Assembly: GCA_013375495.1 (NCBI GenBank)
Contig: JABXKC010000082.1
Span: 1-5,305 of the forward strand
Source: Promethearchaeota archaeon
GTDB lineage: Archaea > Asgardarchaeota > Lokiarchaeia > Sigynarchaeales > SOKP01
Length of the DNA stretch: 5,305 nt
Direction: 5' to 3'
In this document: positions 1 to 5,305 of the stretch, piece after piece
Position numbering within the stretch: the stretch's first letter is position 1
Layout of the letters: every line of letters begins with the position of its first letter
Translations under genes and position numbers: made by a program
Notes under the pieces: model-generated
Seen by the model: the letters and a program-made list of their open reading frames with translations, nothing else
What the model was told of the DNA's origin: nothing
The model's database searches: none

Positions 1-595
1 TTTCTTTATGGAAAGAAGGAATTTTAATTAATAATAGAGGGACAATTGCAATTAAATATGTAATAATATCAATCCATAGTGCTTGTTCAACTGTTAGAAA
101 TATCAATAATGTTGCCCCTATCATTGGACCAATAATATTAATAACACCTGTTAATAGGAAATTTATACCGTTTATTCTACTTAATTTTTCTTTAGGAACC
201 ATAGTTGGAATAATTGCATTCTGAGTTGGTTGGTGAAATGCTTGGCAAATGCTACGAAATGCAAAGAAGAAGTAAAGATACCAATATTCCATAATACCAT
301 AAGCAAAAAATAAAATCATGATAAAAGTTGAAAATGCTTGGAGTGAATCTGCTATGAAAATTACTTTTTTTCGATCGTATCTATCTGCTACAACTCCAGC
401 AATTAGAGAAACTAAAATAAATGGTACAAAATAAGAAACTGATCCAATTGAAAGAGCCACTGCGCTTTCAGTCTCATCTACTAGCCACCAAAGTAAAACA
501 AAATATACAACACTTGAACCTAAAATAGAAGCTAACTGCCCAGACCAAAAAAATAAGTAGCTCTTGAAAGAACTCTTATCTGCTTTTTCTTCCAT
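1..595 (-). CDS. MFS transporter, N-terminal half (3' end cut by window edge)
   Basis: This gene has 198 codons in the window without a stop, reading from an ATG at 595 and running off the left edge. The protein begins MEEKADKSSFKSYLFFWSGQ and contains about six hydrophobic helices, near residues 15-38, 46-69, 78-98, 101-121, 143-168 and 170-191, which is the first half of a usual 12-helix MFS carrier. The loop between helices 2 and 3 (residues 67-77, GVVADRYDRKK) is MFS motif A, with Asp71 and Arg72 kept and Asp74 where Gly is common. The helix 4-5 region (QPTQNAIIPTMVPKEKLSRING, residues 122-143) resembles drug or siderophore exporters of the EntS/MFS_3 type. The inferred role is a proton-driven inner-membrane exporter; the substrate cannot be told. 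The start is firm because an in-frame TAA lies at 623-625. No Shine-Dalgarno is well placed: an AGAAGG at 613-618 is about 16 bases from the ATG. Confidence 0.9.
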   Translation of the reverse strand, partial: MEEKADKSSFKSYLFFWSGQLASILGSSVVYFVLLWWLVDETESAVALSIGSVSYFVPFILVSLIAGVVADRYDRKKVIFIADSLQAFSTFIMILFFAYGIMEYWYLYFFFAFRSICQAFHQPTQNAIIPTMVPKEKLSRINGINFLLTGVINIIGPMIGATLLIFLTVEQALWIDIITYLIAIVPLLLIKIPSFHKE

Positions 596-619
596 ATTTA
601 TACTTAAAATGCCTTCTTC

Positions 620-627
620 TATTTAAA
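620..627 (-). promoter_or_regulatory. Possible TATA box for the MFS gene
   Basis: The minus strand reads TTTAAATA, with 24 bases between it and the ATG at 595. If the host is an archaeon, transcription would start about 25 bases downstream of the box centre, giving an almost leaderless mRNA, which fits the lack of a well-spaced Shine-Dalgarno. Against it, no purine-rich BRE element precedes the box, and such octamers are common by chance in DNA this AT-rich. Confidence 0.25.
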
Positions 628-643
628 CAGTAAGAGTCTTCGA

Positions 644-712
644 TAATTAAATAATTTAATTAAAGATCGTGAAACGATGAATATTCTTTAAATATTCATA
701 TCAAATATATGA
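644..712. repeat. Cluster of four short inverted repeats upstream of the MFS gene
   Basis: Four hairpin-capable inverted repeats lie back to back, partly overlapping. 644-662 has 8-bp arms (TAATTAAA/TTTAATTA) around TAA. 666-678 has 5-bp arms (ATCGT/ACGAT) around GAA. 677-699 has 9-bp arms (ATGAATATT/AATATTCAT) around CTTTA. 696-712 has 6-bp arms (TCATAT/ATATGA) around CAAAT. They lie 49-117 bases upstream of the MFS start. They could be operator half-sites or RNA hairpins, but AT-rich sequence makes short inverted repeats by chance. The 9-bp pair is the least expected of the four. Confidence 0.4.
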
Positions 713-889
713 TTCAAAATTTCGTTAAATTGGAATTTAAGGAAGCTAATTATCAATTTTTTTCTATTAAATCTATATATCCTTCAATTGATCTATGCAT
801 TTATCAAAAACATAATTTCAATATTGAAGAAAAACAATAAGAATTTCTTATAATTTTCCCTTTAAAGATAGTTTTGTTAATTTTTAATA

Positions 890-1879
890 TTAGTTAGCTT
901 TCCTTGGTTTTTTTCTGATTAATCTTACACCCAAACTTATTTCATCAGCCCTTTCCTCGGGACCCTTCCAGAATGGATATGTCTTTTTTAATATTTTTAT
1001 TTTTTTTATTTTAAATATTAAAAGAGCAGTAAGATTAATTGCAAGGATATTTGACATTAAAAGGATAAAACTTCCAAAAGACAAAAGAGCATTTCCATAG
1101 ATTAGAGTTACTCCAATATTAACGGCGGGAGGCATTAAAGATACCGCAATAGCAATACCAACTAAAGAAGATTGTATTCTACCCGTTATGGCGAATCCTA
1201 CAGCTAACCCGGCGCCGATTGAAACGATTAAATCAAAAACAGTTGGAAAATTTCTATTCTGCATTTCATGGGTTACAGAGGGTGAACCATAAATAAGGAA
1301 AGCCAAGCTTGCTAGTACAATTCCAATCCCTATTGCAATAAGAATTCCAAGAAGTTGTCCAAGGATTCCTTTTTTAACTAAGATATAATTTTTGCTGATC
1401 ATTCCATATGAAACGCCCAATATAGGACCCATTAATGGAGATATGATCATTGCCCCTATAATAATCGCCGTAGAATTTAAAATAAGCCCTGCTCCTGCGA
1501 TCAAAGCAGCTATAGTGATAAAAATATAATAATTTGAATTTAATTCCATACCTTCTTTTAAAGTGGATTCGATTTCTTCTATAGATACCCTGCTTGCAAT
1601 TTCATCGGAAACATCTATTTTTTCTTCTTTCAACTCTGGAATTGTAACATCTAAATTTAATATATCTATTATACCAAATTCGGTTCCCACTCCAATTTCA
1701 TTAATAACTTCCAAAACTCTAGCAACTTTAATTTTATTGCAACGTATAATGACTAAAGAATTATTTTTACCTTCCAATAAAATCATATTTTTAATGTTAA
1801 GTTTCTCATTTAAAGCTTTTATTAATGATTCAATATGGCTTTTTGGTTCATTAGGAAGAGTTATCTGAAGTTGGCTCAT
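890..1879 (-). CDS. DUF389 / TIGR00341-family membrane protein, function unknown
   Basis: The 329-residue protein has two parts. Residues 1 to about 112 are soluble and charged, with alternating strand/helix character. Residues 116-289 form about six membrane segments, near 116-133, 136-155, 170-196, 213-234, 237-262 and 265-289. Two conserved-looking motifs identify the DUF389 family: NSTAIIIGAMIISPLMGPILG at residues 135-155 and VSLMPPAVNIG at 246-256. The paired proline/glycine breaks in these motifs suggest re-entrant or kinked segments, but the family has no established activity, so I assign none. The tail after residue 290 is lysine/arginine rich, consistent with a cytoplasmic C-terminus. 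The ATG at 1879 is the first after an in-frame TAA at 1892-1894, so the start is secure. No Shine-Dalgarno precedes it. The gene stands alone, with 495 bases before it and 294 after it. Confidence 0.9.
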   Translation of the reverse strand: MSQLQITLPNEPKSHIESLIKALNEKLNIKNMILLEGKNNSLVIIRCNKIKVARVLEVINEIGVGTEFGIIDILNLDVTIPELKEEKIDVSDEIASRVSIEEIESTLKEGMELNSNYYIFITIAALIAGAGLILNSTAIIIGAMIISPLMGPILGVSYGMISKNYILVKKGILGQLLGILIAIGIGIVLASLAFLIYGSPSVTHEMQNRNFPTVFDLIVSIGAGLAVGFAITGRIQSSLVGIAIAVSLMPPAVNIGVTLIYGNALLSFGSFILLMSNILAINLTALLIFKIKKIKILKKTYPFWKGPEERADEISLGVRLIRKKPRKAN

Positions 1880-1885
1880 TTTAAA

Positions 1886-1899
1886 ACATCTTTAGATGT
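1886..1899. repeat. Inverted repeat just upstream of the DUF389 start
   Basis: ACATCT-TT-AGATGT is a perfect inverted repeat with 6-bp arms and a two-base centre, ending six bases before the ATG of the DUF389 gene. It occupies the place where a ribosome binding site would normally be. It could be an operator for a dimeric regulator, or chance. A stable RNA hairpin is unlikely, because a two-base loop forces the inner pairs open. Nothing in the window identifies a regulator. Confidence 0.4.
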
Positions 1900-1944
1900 A
1901 TTATTACAATTAAATTTTTAACTAATCATAAAAATTTTAAAGTA

Positions 1945-1952
1945 TATATAAA
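1945..1952 (-). promoter_or_regulatory. Possible archaeal-type TATA box for DUF389 gene
   Basis: The minus strand reads TTTATATA, preceded by an A-rich GAAAATTA stretch that could act as a BRE-like element. Transcription would start near 1923, leaving a leader of about 44 bases that contains the inverted repeat at 1886-1899. This reading competes with the bacterial-type -35/-10 candidate slightly upstream. Sequence alone does not choose between them. Confidence 0.25.
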
Positions 1953-1966
1953 TAATTTTCTTTTTA

Positions 1967-1995
1967 ACTAAAATTGTAAATTAAACTTGTGTCAA
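1967..1995 (-). promoter_or_regulatory. Possible sigma70-type promoter for DUF389 gene
   Basis: On the minus strand a perfect -35 hexamer TTGACA (1990-1995) is followed after 17 bases by TTTAGT (1967-1972), matching four of six positions of the -10 consensus TATAAT. The predicted transcript would start near 1960 with a leader of about 80 bases. The exact -35 match and ideal spacing favour it; the weak -10 and the AT-rich background count against it. Confidence 0.3.
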
Positions 1996-2219
1996 TATAT
2001 TTATCCTACATTCCTTAATTATAATCTTTTTATTTTCATTCTCAAATTATTATTGAATCTTTTTTAATCTATTCTGTAGCAATTTCATAGAAAAACAGAA
2101 ACTTTAAAGGGTTTCGAAAGAGATTAAAGGAATTTCTGCAAGATTATGAATGATTTCAACATTATTTATGATTGTTAAGAAAAATAGAGAAATTTAATTA
2201 AAAATAAACAGTATCAAAG

Positions 2220-2231
2220 GACTTTAAAGTC
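2220..2231. repeat. 12-bp perfect palindrome in the clpB-DUF389 gap
   Basis: GACTTTAAAGTC reads identically on both strands. It lies about 145 bases past the clpB stop and about 340 bases before the DUF389 start, so it is not placed like a simple operator for either. Its core CTTTAAAG also occurs at 860-867 and 2102-2109, but that 8-mer is itself AT-rich and self-complementary, so chance repetition is likely. Confidence 0.3.
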
Positions 2232-2267
2232 TGAATCCTAATGAACTGTGGCTCATTTTATTTACTT

Positions 2268-2280
2268 AAAAAACGCGGTT
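2268..2280 (-). terminator. Possible T-tract terminator of the chaperone operon
   Basis: On the minus strand AACCGCG is followed directly by six T residues, about 95-105 bases past the clpB stop. It is the most GC-rich spot in the gap next to a T run. It lacks a proper stem-loop, so it does not satisfy the bacterial intrinsic-terminator pattern. It would do only as a T-run terminator of the archaeal kind. Confidence 0.2.
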
Positions 2281-2374
2281 GATATTTTGAAATATTATAG
2301 TTTTGCATTTCTTTAAATCTTAAGAGTAAATCGTCTTAATAATAGAAGTCCTAAAAATATTTTTCTATATAATC

Positions 2375-4984
2375 CTAAACGATGAATTCTCCTACTTTTT
2401 TAAAGTCAAAGACGTTATCTTTATTATAATCAACTTCTAAAATGTCTCCTTCAATAAAATCACCTTCTAATAATTTCAAAGATAACGGATTTTGAATGTA
2501 TGTTTGTATTGCTCTTTTCAGCGGTCTTGCCCCGTAATCTGGATCAAACCCTTTTTCACTAAGAAATTCTTTTGCTTTATCCGTGAGCTTTAATTTAATT
2601 TTATTACCAGATAATATTTTGTTTAATTTTTTAAGTTGTATATCTATGATTTGTTTTATCTGATCTTTTTTTAAGAAGTTAAAAATTATTATGTCATCAA
2701 CGCGATTTAGAAATTCGGGCCTGAAATAACTACTTAGTGTCTTCAATATTAATTCTTCAGTTTCTTTTTTGCCCTTAAGGCGGGATTCTAATATATATTG
2801 ACTACCGATATTGCTAGTCATGATTATAATTGTATTCTTAAAATCTACAGTCCTTCCATGACCATCTGTTAAACGCCCATCATCCATAATCTGCAATAAT
2901 ATGTTAAACACTTCTGGATGTGCTTTTTCAATTTCATCAAAGAGAATCACTGCATAAGGTCTTCGCCTTATAGCTTCTGTTAAGTATCCACCTTCTTCAT
3001 AACCAACATATCCTGGAGGTGCACCAATCAATCTCGCTATGCTGTGTTTCTCCATAAATTCTGACATATCAATTCTTACCATAGCATTTTCATCGTCAAA
3101 AAGAAATTCCGCTAAAGCTTTAGCAGTCTCGGTTTTTCCGACTCCAGTTGGACCCATAAAAATAAAAGTGCCAATTGGTCTATTCGGATCTTGAATCCCT
3201 GCCCTTGCTCTCCTAATAGCATTTGAGATTTTTACTAATGCTTCATCTTGTCCGATTACTCTTTGCTTTAATCGATCTTCCATTTTTAACAGTTTTTCTC
3301 GTTCTCCCTCCAACATTCTTAAAACGGGAACACCAGTCCATTGAGAAACTACTTTTGCTATGTCTTCTTCATCAACTTCTTGCTTTAACATTTTATTATT
3401 TTTTTGAATTTCATTCAATTCTGTGTTATATTTTTCTAAATCTTTCTTCAATTGATTAAGTATACCATAAGTTAATTCGGCGGCTTTCCCAAGATCTCCA
3501 AGTTTTTCAGCTTTATCAGCATCTATCTTTGTTTCTTCCATCTTTCTCTTAATTTCGCTAATTTTTTCTATTTTTTCTTTTTCGTTTCTCCATTGAATCT
3601 GCATTTTATCGCTTTCTTCACATAGATTATGAAGCTCTTCGTCGATCTTTTCAAGTTTGTCCTTGGCAGATTTATCCTTTTCTTTTTTCAAAGCTTCTTT
3701 TTGGATTTCTAATTGAATAATTTTCCTCTTAATTGCATCAATTTCGGTTGGCATACTATCTATTTCTATTCTTAATCTAGAAGCAGCTTCGTCTATAAGA
3801 TCTATAGCTTTATCAGGTAAAAAGCGATCTGTAATATATCTATGAGATAAAGTAACGGCTGCAATTATCGCAGAATCTGTTATTCGAACTCCATGATGTA
3901 TTTCATATTTTTCTTTTAAACCTCTTAGAATTGCTATAGAATCTTCTACAGATGGTTCAGCGATATAAATGGTTTGAAATCTGCGAGTTAATGCAGCATC
4001 TTTCTCAATGTATTTACGATATTCATCTAATGTTGTAGCGCCAATACATCGCAATTCTCCTCTGGCTAATGCAGGCTTTAACATATTTGAAGCATCAATC
4101 GCTCCTTCAGCCGCACCGGCTCCTACCAAAGTGTGTAATTCATCAATAAATAAAATATATTTTCCAGCACCTTCTTCAACTTCTTTTAAGAATGCCTTGA
4201 GACGATCTTCAAATTCACCACGATATTTCGCTCCGGCGATGAGAGCTGCTAAATCTAAAGATATAAGATCCTTTTCTTTTAAAGAATCTGGTACATCATT
4301 ACTAGTAATTCGTTGAGCTAGACCTTCCACAATAGCGGTTTTTCCAACACCAGCTTCTCCAATTAATACGGGATTGTTTTTTGTGCGTCTTGAAAGGATA
4401 TGCATAACCCTTCTTATCTCTTCGTCTCTTCCAATCACGGGATCTAGTTTTCCTCTTCTTGCTAAATCCGTAAAATTGCGACTATATTTCAGAATTGCTT
4501 GATATTTTCCCTCAGGATCTTGGTCTGTTATAGTTCGATTCCCTCTAATATTACTTAAGGCTTGAAGAATCCTGTCTTTAGTTATTCCATGATTTCTTAA
4601 TATAGGATAAATTGATAGAGATTCGTCTGCTGCTATTGCAATTAGTAAATGCTCAGTACTTAGATATTGATCTCTTAAACATCCTGCTTCCTTCCATGCA
4701 ACATCGAATATTTTTTTAGTTCTTGGTGAGATCCTGACATCAGAAACTCCAGGTCCAGTAACTTTTGGTAACTTATCCATTTCCGCTTTCAAATCATTTA
4801 ATAATGTGTAAAGATTTACTCCGAGTTTTTGAAAAAGTGGTGTAGCTATTCCATCTTGTTGCTCGATCAACGAAACTAGCAAATGAAGGGGTTCTATTTG
4901 CTGATTTTCATTATTTTGGGCTAATGATTGAGCAGCTTTCAGACCTTCTTGAACTTTAATCGTGAATTTATCAAATGTCATCAT
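2375..4984 (-). CDS. clpB: ClpB ATP-dependent protein disaggregase (Hsp100)
   Basis: This 869-residue protein is full length (E. coli ClpB has 857). ClpB is a cytoplasmic AAA+ hexamer that pulls aggregated proteins through its pore with DnaK/DnaJ/GrpE. The double Clp N-domain spans about residues 5-148. AAA1 has Walker A GEAGVGKT (209-216), pore Tyr254, Walker B ending Asp281-Glu282 and arginine fingers Arg334/335. The coiled-coil M-domain, which DnaK contacts, covers about 408-535 with the conserved LTYG (504-507). AAA2 has Walker A GPTGVGKT (611-618), pore Tyr659 in GYVGY, Walker B ending Asp683-Glu684, an NR motif with Arg761, and sensor-2 Arg820 in GAR. All catalytic residues are present. 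No ClpP-docking IGF/IGL tripeptide is visible after AAA2 Walker B, so this is a disaggregase rather than a protease partner. Two ATGs sit in tandem (4984 and 4981). The first is preferred because a weak AGGT at 4996-4999, overlapping the dnaJ stop, is 11 bases away. Confidence 0.98.
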   Translation of the reverse strand: MMTFDKFTIKVQEGLKAAQSLAQNNENQQIEPLHLLVSLIEQQDGIATPLFQKLGVNLYTLLNDLKAEMDKLPKVTGPGVSDVRISPRTKKIFDVAWKEAGCLRDQYLSTEHLLIAIAADESLSIYPILRNHGITKDRILQALSNIRGNRTITDQDPEGKYQAILKYSRNFTDLARRGKLDPVIGRDEEIRRVMHILSRRTKNNPVLIGEAGVGKTAIVEGLAQRITSNDVPDSLKEKDLISLDLAALIAGAKYRGEFEDRLKAFLKEVEEGAGKYILFIDELHTLVGAGAAEGAIDASNMLKPALARGELRCIGATTLDEYRKYIEKDAALTRRFQTIYIAEPSVEDSIAILRGLKEKYEIHHGVRITDSAIIAAVTLSHRYITDRFLPDKAIDLIDEAASRLRIEIDSMPTEIDAIKRKIIQLEIQKEALKKEKDKSAKDKLEKIDEELHNLCEESDKMQIQWRNEKEKIEKISEIKRKMEETKIDADKAEKLGDLGKAAELTYGILNQLKKDLEKYNTELNEIQKNNKMLKQEVDEEDIAKVVSQWTGVPVLRMLEGEREKLLKMEDRLKQRVIGQDEALVKISNAIRRARAGIQDPNRPIGTFIFMGPTGVGKTETAKALAEFLFDDENAMVRIDMSEFMEKHSIARLIGAPPGYVGYEEGGYLTEAIRRRPYAVILFDEIEKAHPEVFNILLQIMDDGRLTDGHGRTVDFKNTIIIMTSNIGSQYILESRLKGKKETEELILKTLSSYFRPEFLNRVDDIIIFNFLKKDQIKQIIDIQLKKLNKILSGNKIKLKLTDKAKEFLSEKGFDPDYGARPLKRAIQTYIQNPLSLKLLEGDFIEGDILEVDYNKDNVFDFKKVGEFIV

Positions 4985-4995
4985 ATTAAAATTTT

Positions 4996-4999
4996 ACCT
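4996..4999 (-). promoter_or_regulatory. Weak ribosome binding site for clpB overlapping the dnaJ stop
   Basis: The minus strand reads TAGGTAAAATTTTAATATG. The AGGT overlaps the TAG stop of the dnaJ-family gene and lies 11 bases before the first clpB ATG (14 before the second). It is the only Shine-Dalgarno-like match at this junction. Ribosomes ending the upstream gene would stop right at it, so translational coupling is plausible. Confidence 0.4.
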
Positions 5000-5305
5000 A
5001 CAAACCTGTTTTTTGTAATTTTTCTAATAATTCTTTTTGTGTTTTATTTAATTTTTTAGGGATTCTAATCGAAATTTTTACTAATAAGCTGCCTCTTTCT
5101 TCTGTTCCCGTCTTAAAAAGTCCTTGATTTTTTAACCTTAAAATCGAACCGTCCCGTGTTCCCAGAGGAACTGTCATATTTAAAGATTTTTCAATTCCAG
5201 GAACTTCTACCTTACCACCCAAAACTGCTGTGGTAAAAGTAATTTCTTTTTCAACATAAATATCATCACCATCTATTTTAAAAATAGGATGTGGCTTCAT
5301 ATTCA
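4998..5305 (-). CDS. dnaJ: DnaJ/Hsp40-family co-chaperone, C-terminal fragment (5' end cut by window edge)
   Basis: Only the last 101 codons are present, starting mid-gene at the right edge; the ATG at 5300 is internal. The visible part is the second C-terminal substrate-binding domain of an Hsp40. It has KPHPIFKIDGDDIYVE, then the typical AVLGGKVEVPGIE, VPLGTRDGSILRLKNQGL and PKKLNKTQKELLEKL blocks. Hsp40s deliver unfolded clients to DnaK and stimulate its ATPase through the J-domain, which lies outside the window. The protein ends 11 residues after KTQ, without the roughly 30-residue tail of E. coli DnaJ, more like CbpA-type or class B proteins. Whether it carries the zinc-finger region cannot be seen, so the dnaJ symbol is provisional against cbpA. 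Its TAG stop is 13 bases before the clpB ATG, indicating co-transcription and possibly coupled translation. Confidence 0.9.
   Translation of the reverse strand, partial: NMKPHPIFKIDGDDIYVEKEITFTTAVLGGKVEVPGIEKSLNMTVPLGTRDGSILRLKNQGLFKTGTEERGSLLVKISIRIPKKLNKTQKELLEKLQKTGL

Larger units (their letters stand above)
596..889. other. Non-coding gap between DUF389 and MFS genes
   Basis: This 294-base AT-rich stretch has no open reading frame I would credit on either strand. Besides the inverted-repeat cluster and the TATA-like motif next to the MFS gene, it holds a perfect 12-bp palindrome, TTCAATATTGAA, at 817-828. A five-T run on the minus strand (830-834) lies about 55 bases past the DUF389 stop. 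That run could serve as a simple T-tract terminator in an archaeon, but it is preceded by no GC-rich hairpin, so it is not a bacterial intrinsic terminator. Confidence 0.6.
1880..2374. other. Non-coding gap between clpB and DUF389 genes
   Basis: These 495 bases are strongly AT-rich with frequent stops in all frames; the longest ATG-started frames I traced are only 10-13 codons, so I call no gene. The DUF389 end holds the two competing promoter candidates and the inverted repeat described separately. The clpB end holds a 12-bp AT-only palindrome, AAAAATATTTTT, at 2353-2364, about 10 bases past the clpB stop. Further along is a 12-bp palindrome GACTTTAAAGTC at 2220-2231. I looked for a tRNA or other structured RNA around 2219-2260 and found no cloverleaf. 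Confidence 0.6.

Noticed and set aside
1563..1868. Plus-strand open frame of 101 codons
   Set aside because: It lies wholly inside the DUF389 gene on the opposite strand, which has clear family motifs; the plus-strand translation is low-complexity Ser/Ile/Leu and resembles nothing.
858..2111. 10-bp inverted copies (CCCTTTAAAG at 858-867 and CTTTAAAGGG at 2102-2111) flanking the DUF389 gene, as if mobile-element ends
   Set aside because: The match does not extend beyond 10 bases, the core is self-complementary and AT-rich, and there is no transposase or target-site duplication.
2219..2260. Possible tRNA fragment, prompted by GACTTTAAAGTC followed by TGAATCC
   Set aside because: No acceptor stem, D-arm or properly paired T-arm could be drawn around it.
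2241..2282. 13-codon plus-strand frame starting at an ATG in the clpB-DUF389 gap
   Set aside because: It is too short, has no ribosome binding site and no recognisable sequence feature.
2353..2364. AAAAATATTTTT palindrome just after the clpB stop as an intrinsic terminator
   Set aside because: The stem would be entirely A-T with almost no loop, too weak for a hairpin terminator.
3223..3459. Plus-strand open frame of 78 codons
   Set aside because: It is antisense to the conserved clpB M-domain/AAA2 junction and has no recognisable features; a shadow frame.
4008..4316. Plus-strand open frame of 102 codons
   Set aside because: It is antisense to the conserved AAA1 domain of clpB; the composition is explained by the opposite-strand codons.

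Overview
The window is AT-rich (roughly 30% G+C by eye) and all four recognisable genes lie on the minus strand. In transcription order they are the 3' end of a dnaJ/Hsp40-family gene (cut by the right edge), a complete clpB disaggregase gene, a complete DUF389 membrane-protein gene, and the first half of a Major Facilitator Superfamily (MFS) transporter gene (cut by the left edge). I see no rRNA, tRNA, CRISPR array, insertion sequence, phage gene or integron.

Layout: the dnaJ-family stop and the clpB start are 13 bases apart, so the two form one chaperone operon, presumably extending to the right beyond the window. In known systems Hsp40 delivers aggregated clients to Hsp70 (DnaK), which recruits and activates ClpB to thread polypeptides out of aggregates. 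A 495-base non-coding gap (1880-2374) separates clpB from the DUF389 gene. It probably holds the end of the chaperone transcript and the DUF389 promoter. A second non-coding gap (596-889) separates DUF389 from the MFS gene and contains a run of short inverted repeats just upstream of the MFS start. Nothing links DUF389 or the transporter functionally to the chaperones except shared orientation.

Organism: a low-G+C prokaryote, phylum not determinable here. ClpB and DnaJ are bacterial-type chaperones but also occur in some archaea. Signals before the DUF389 and MFS genes are ambiguous. There is no well-placed Shine-Dalgarno sequence before either, both have archaeal-looking TATA-type motifs, and one also has a consensus-like TTGACA element. 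I leave bacterium versus archaeon open. I found no convincing new system; the non-coding signals are the most useful things to test.
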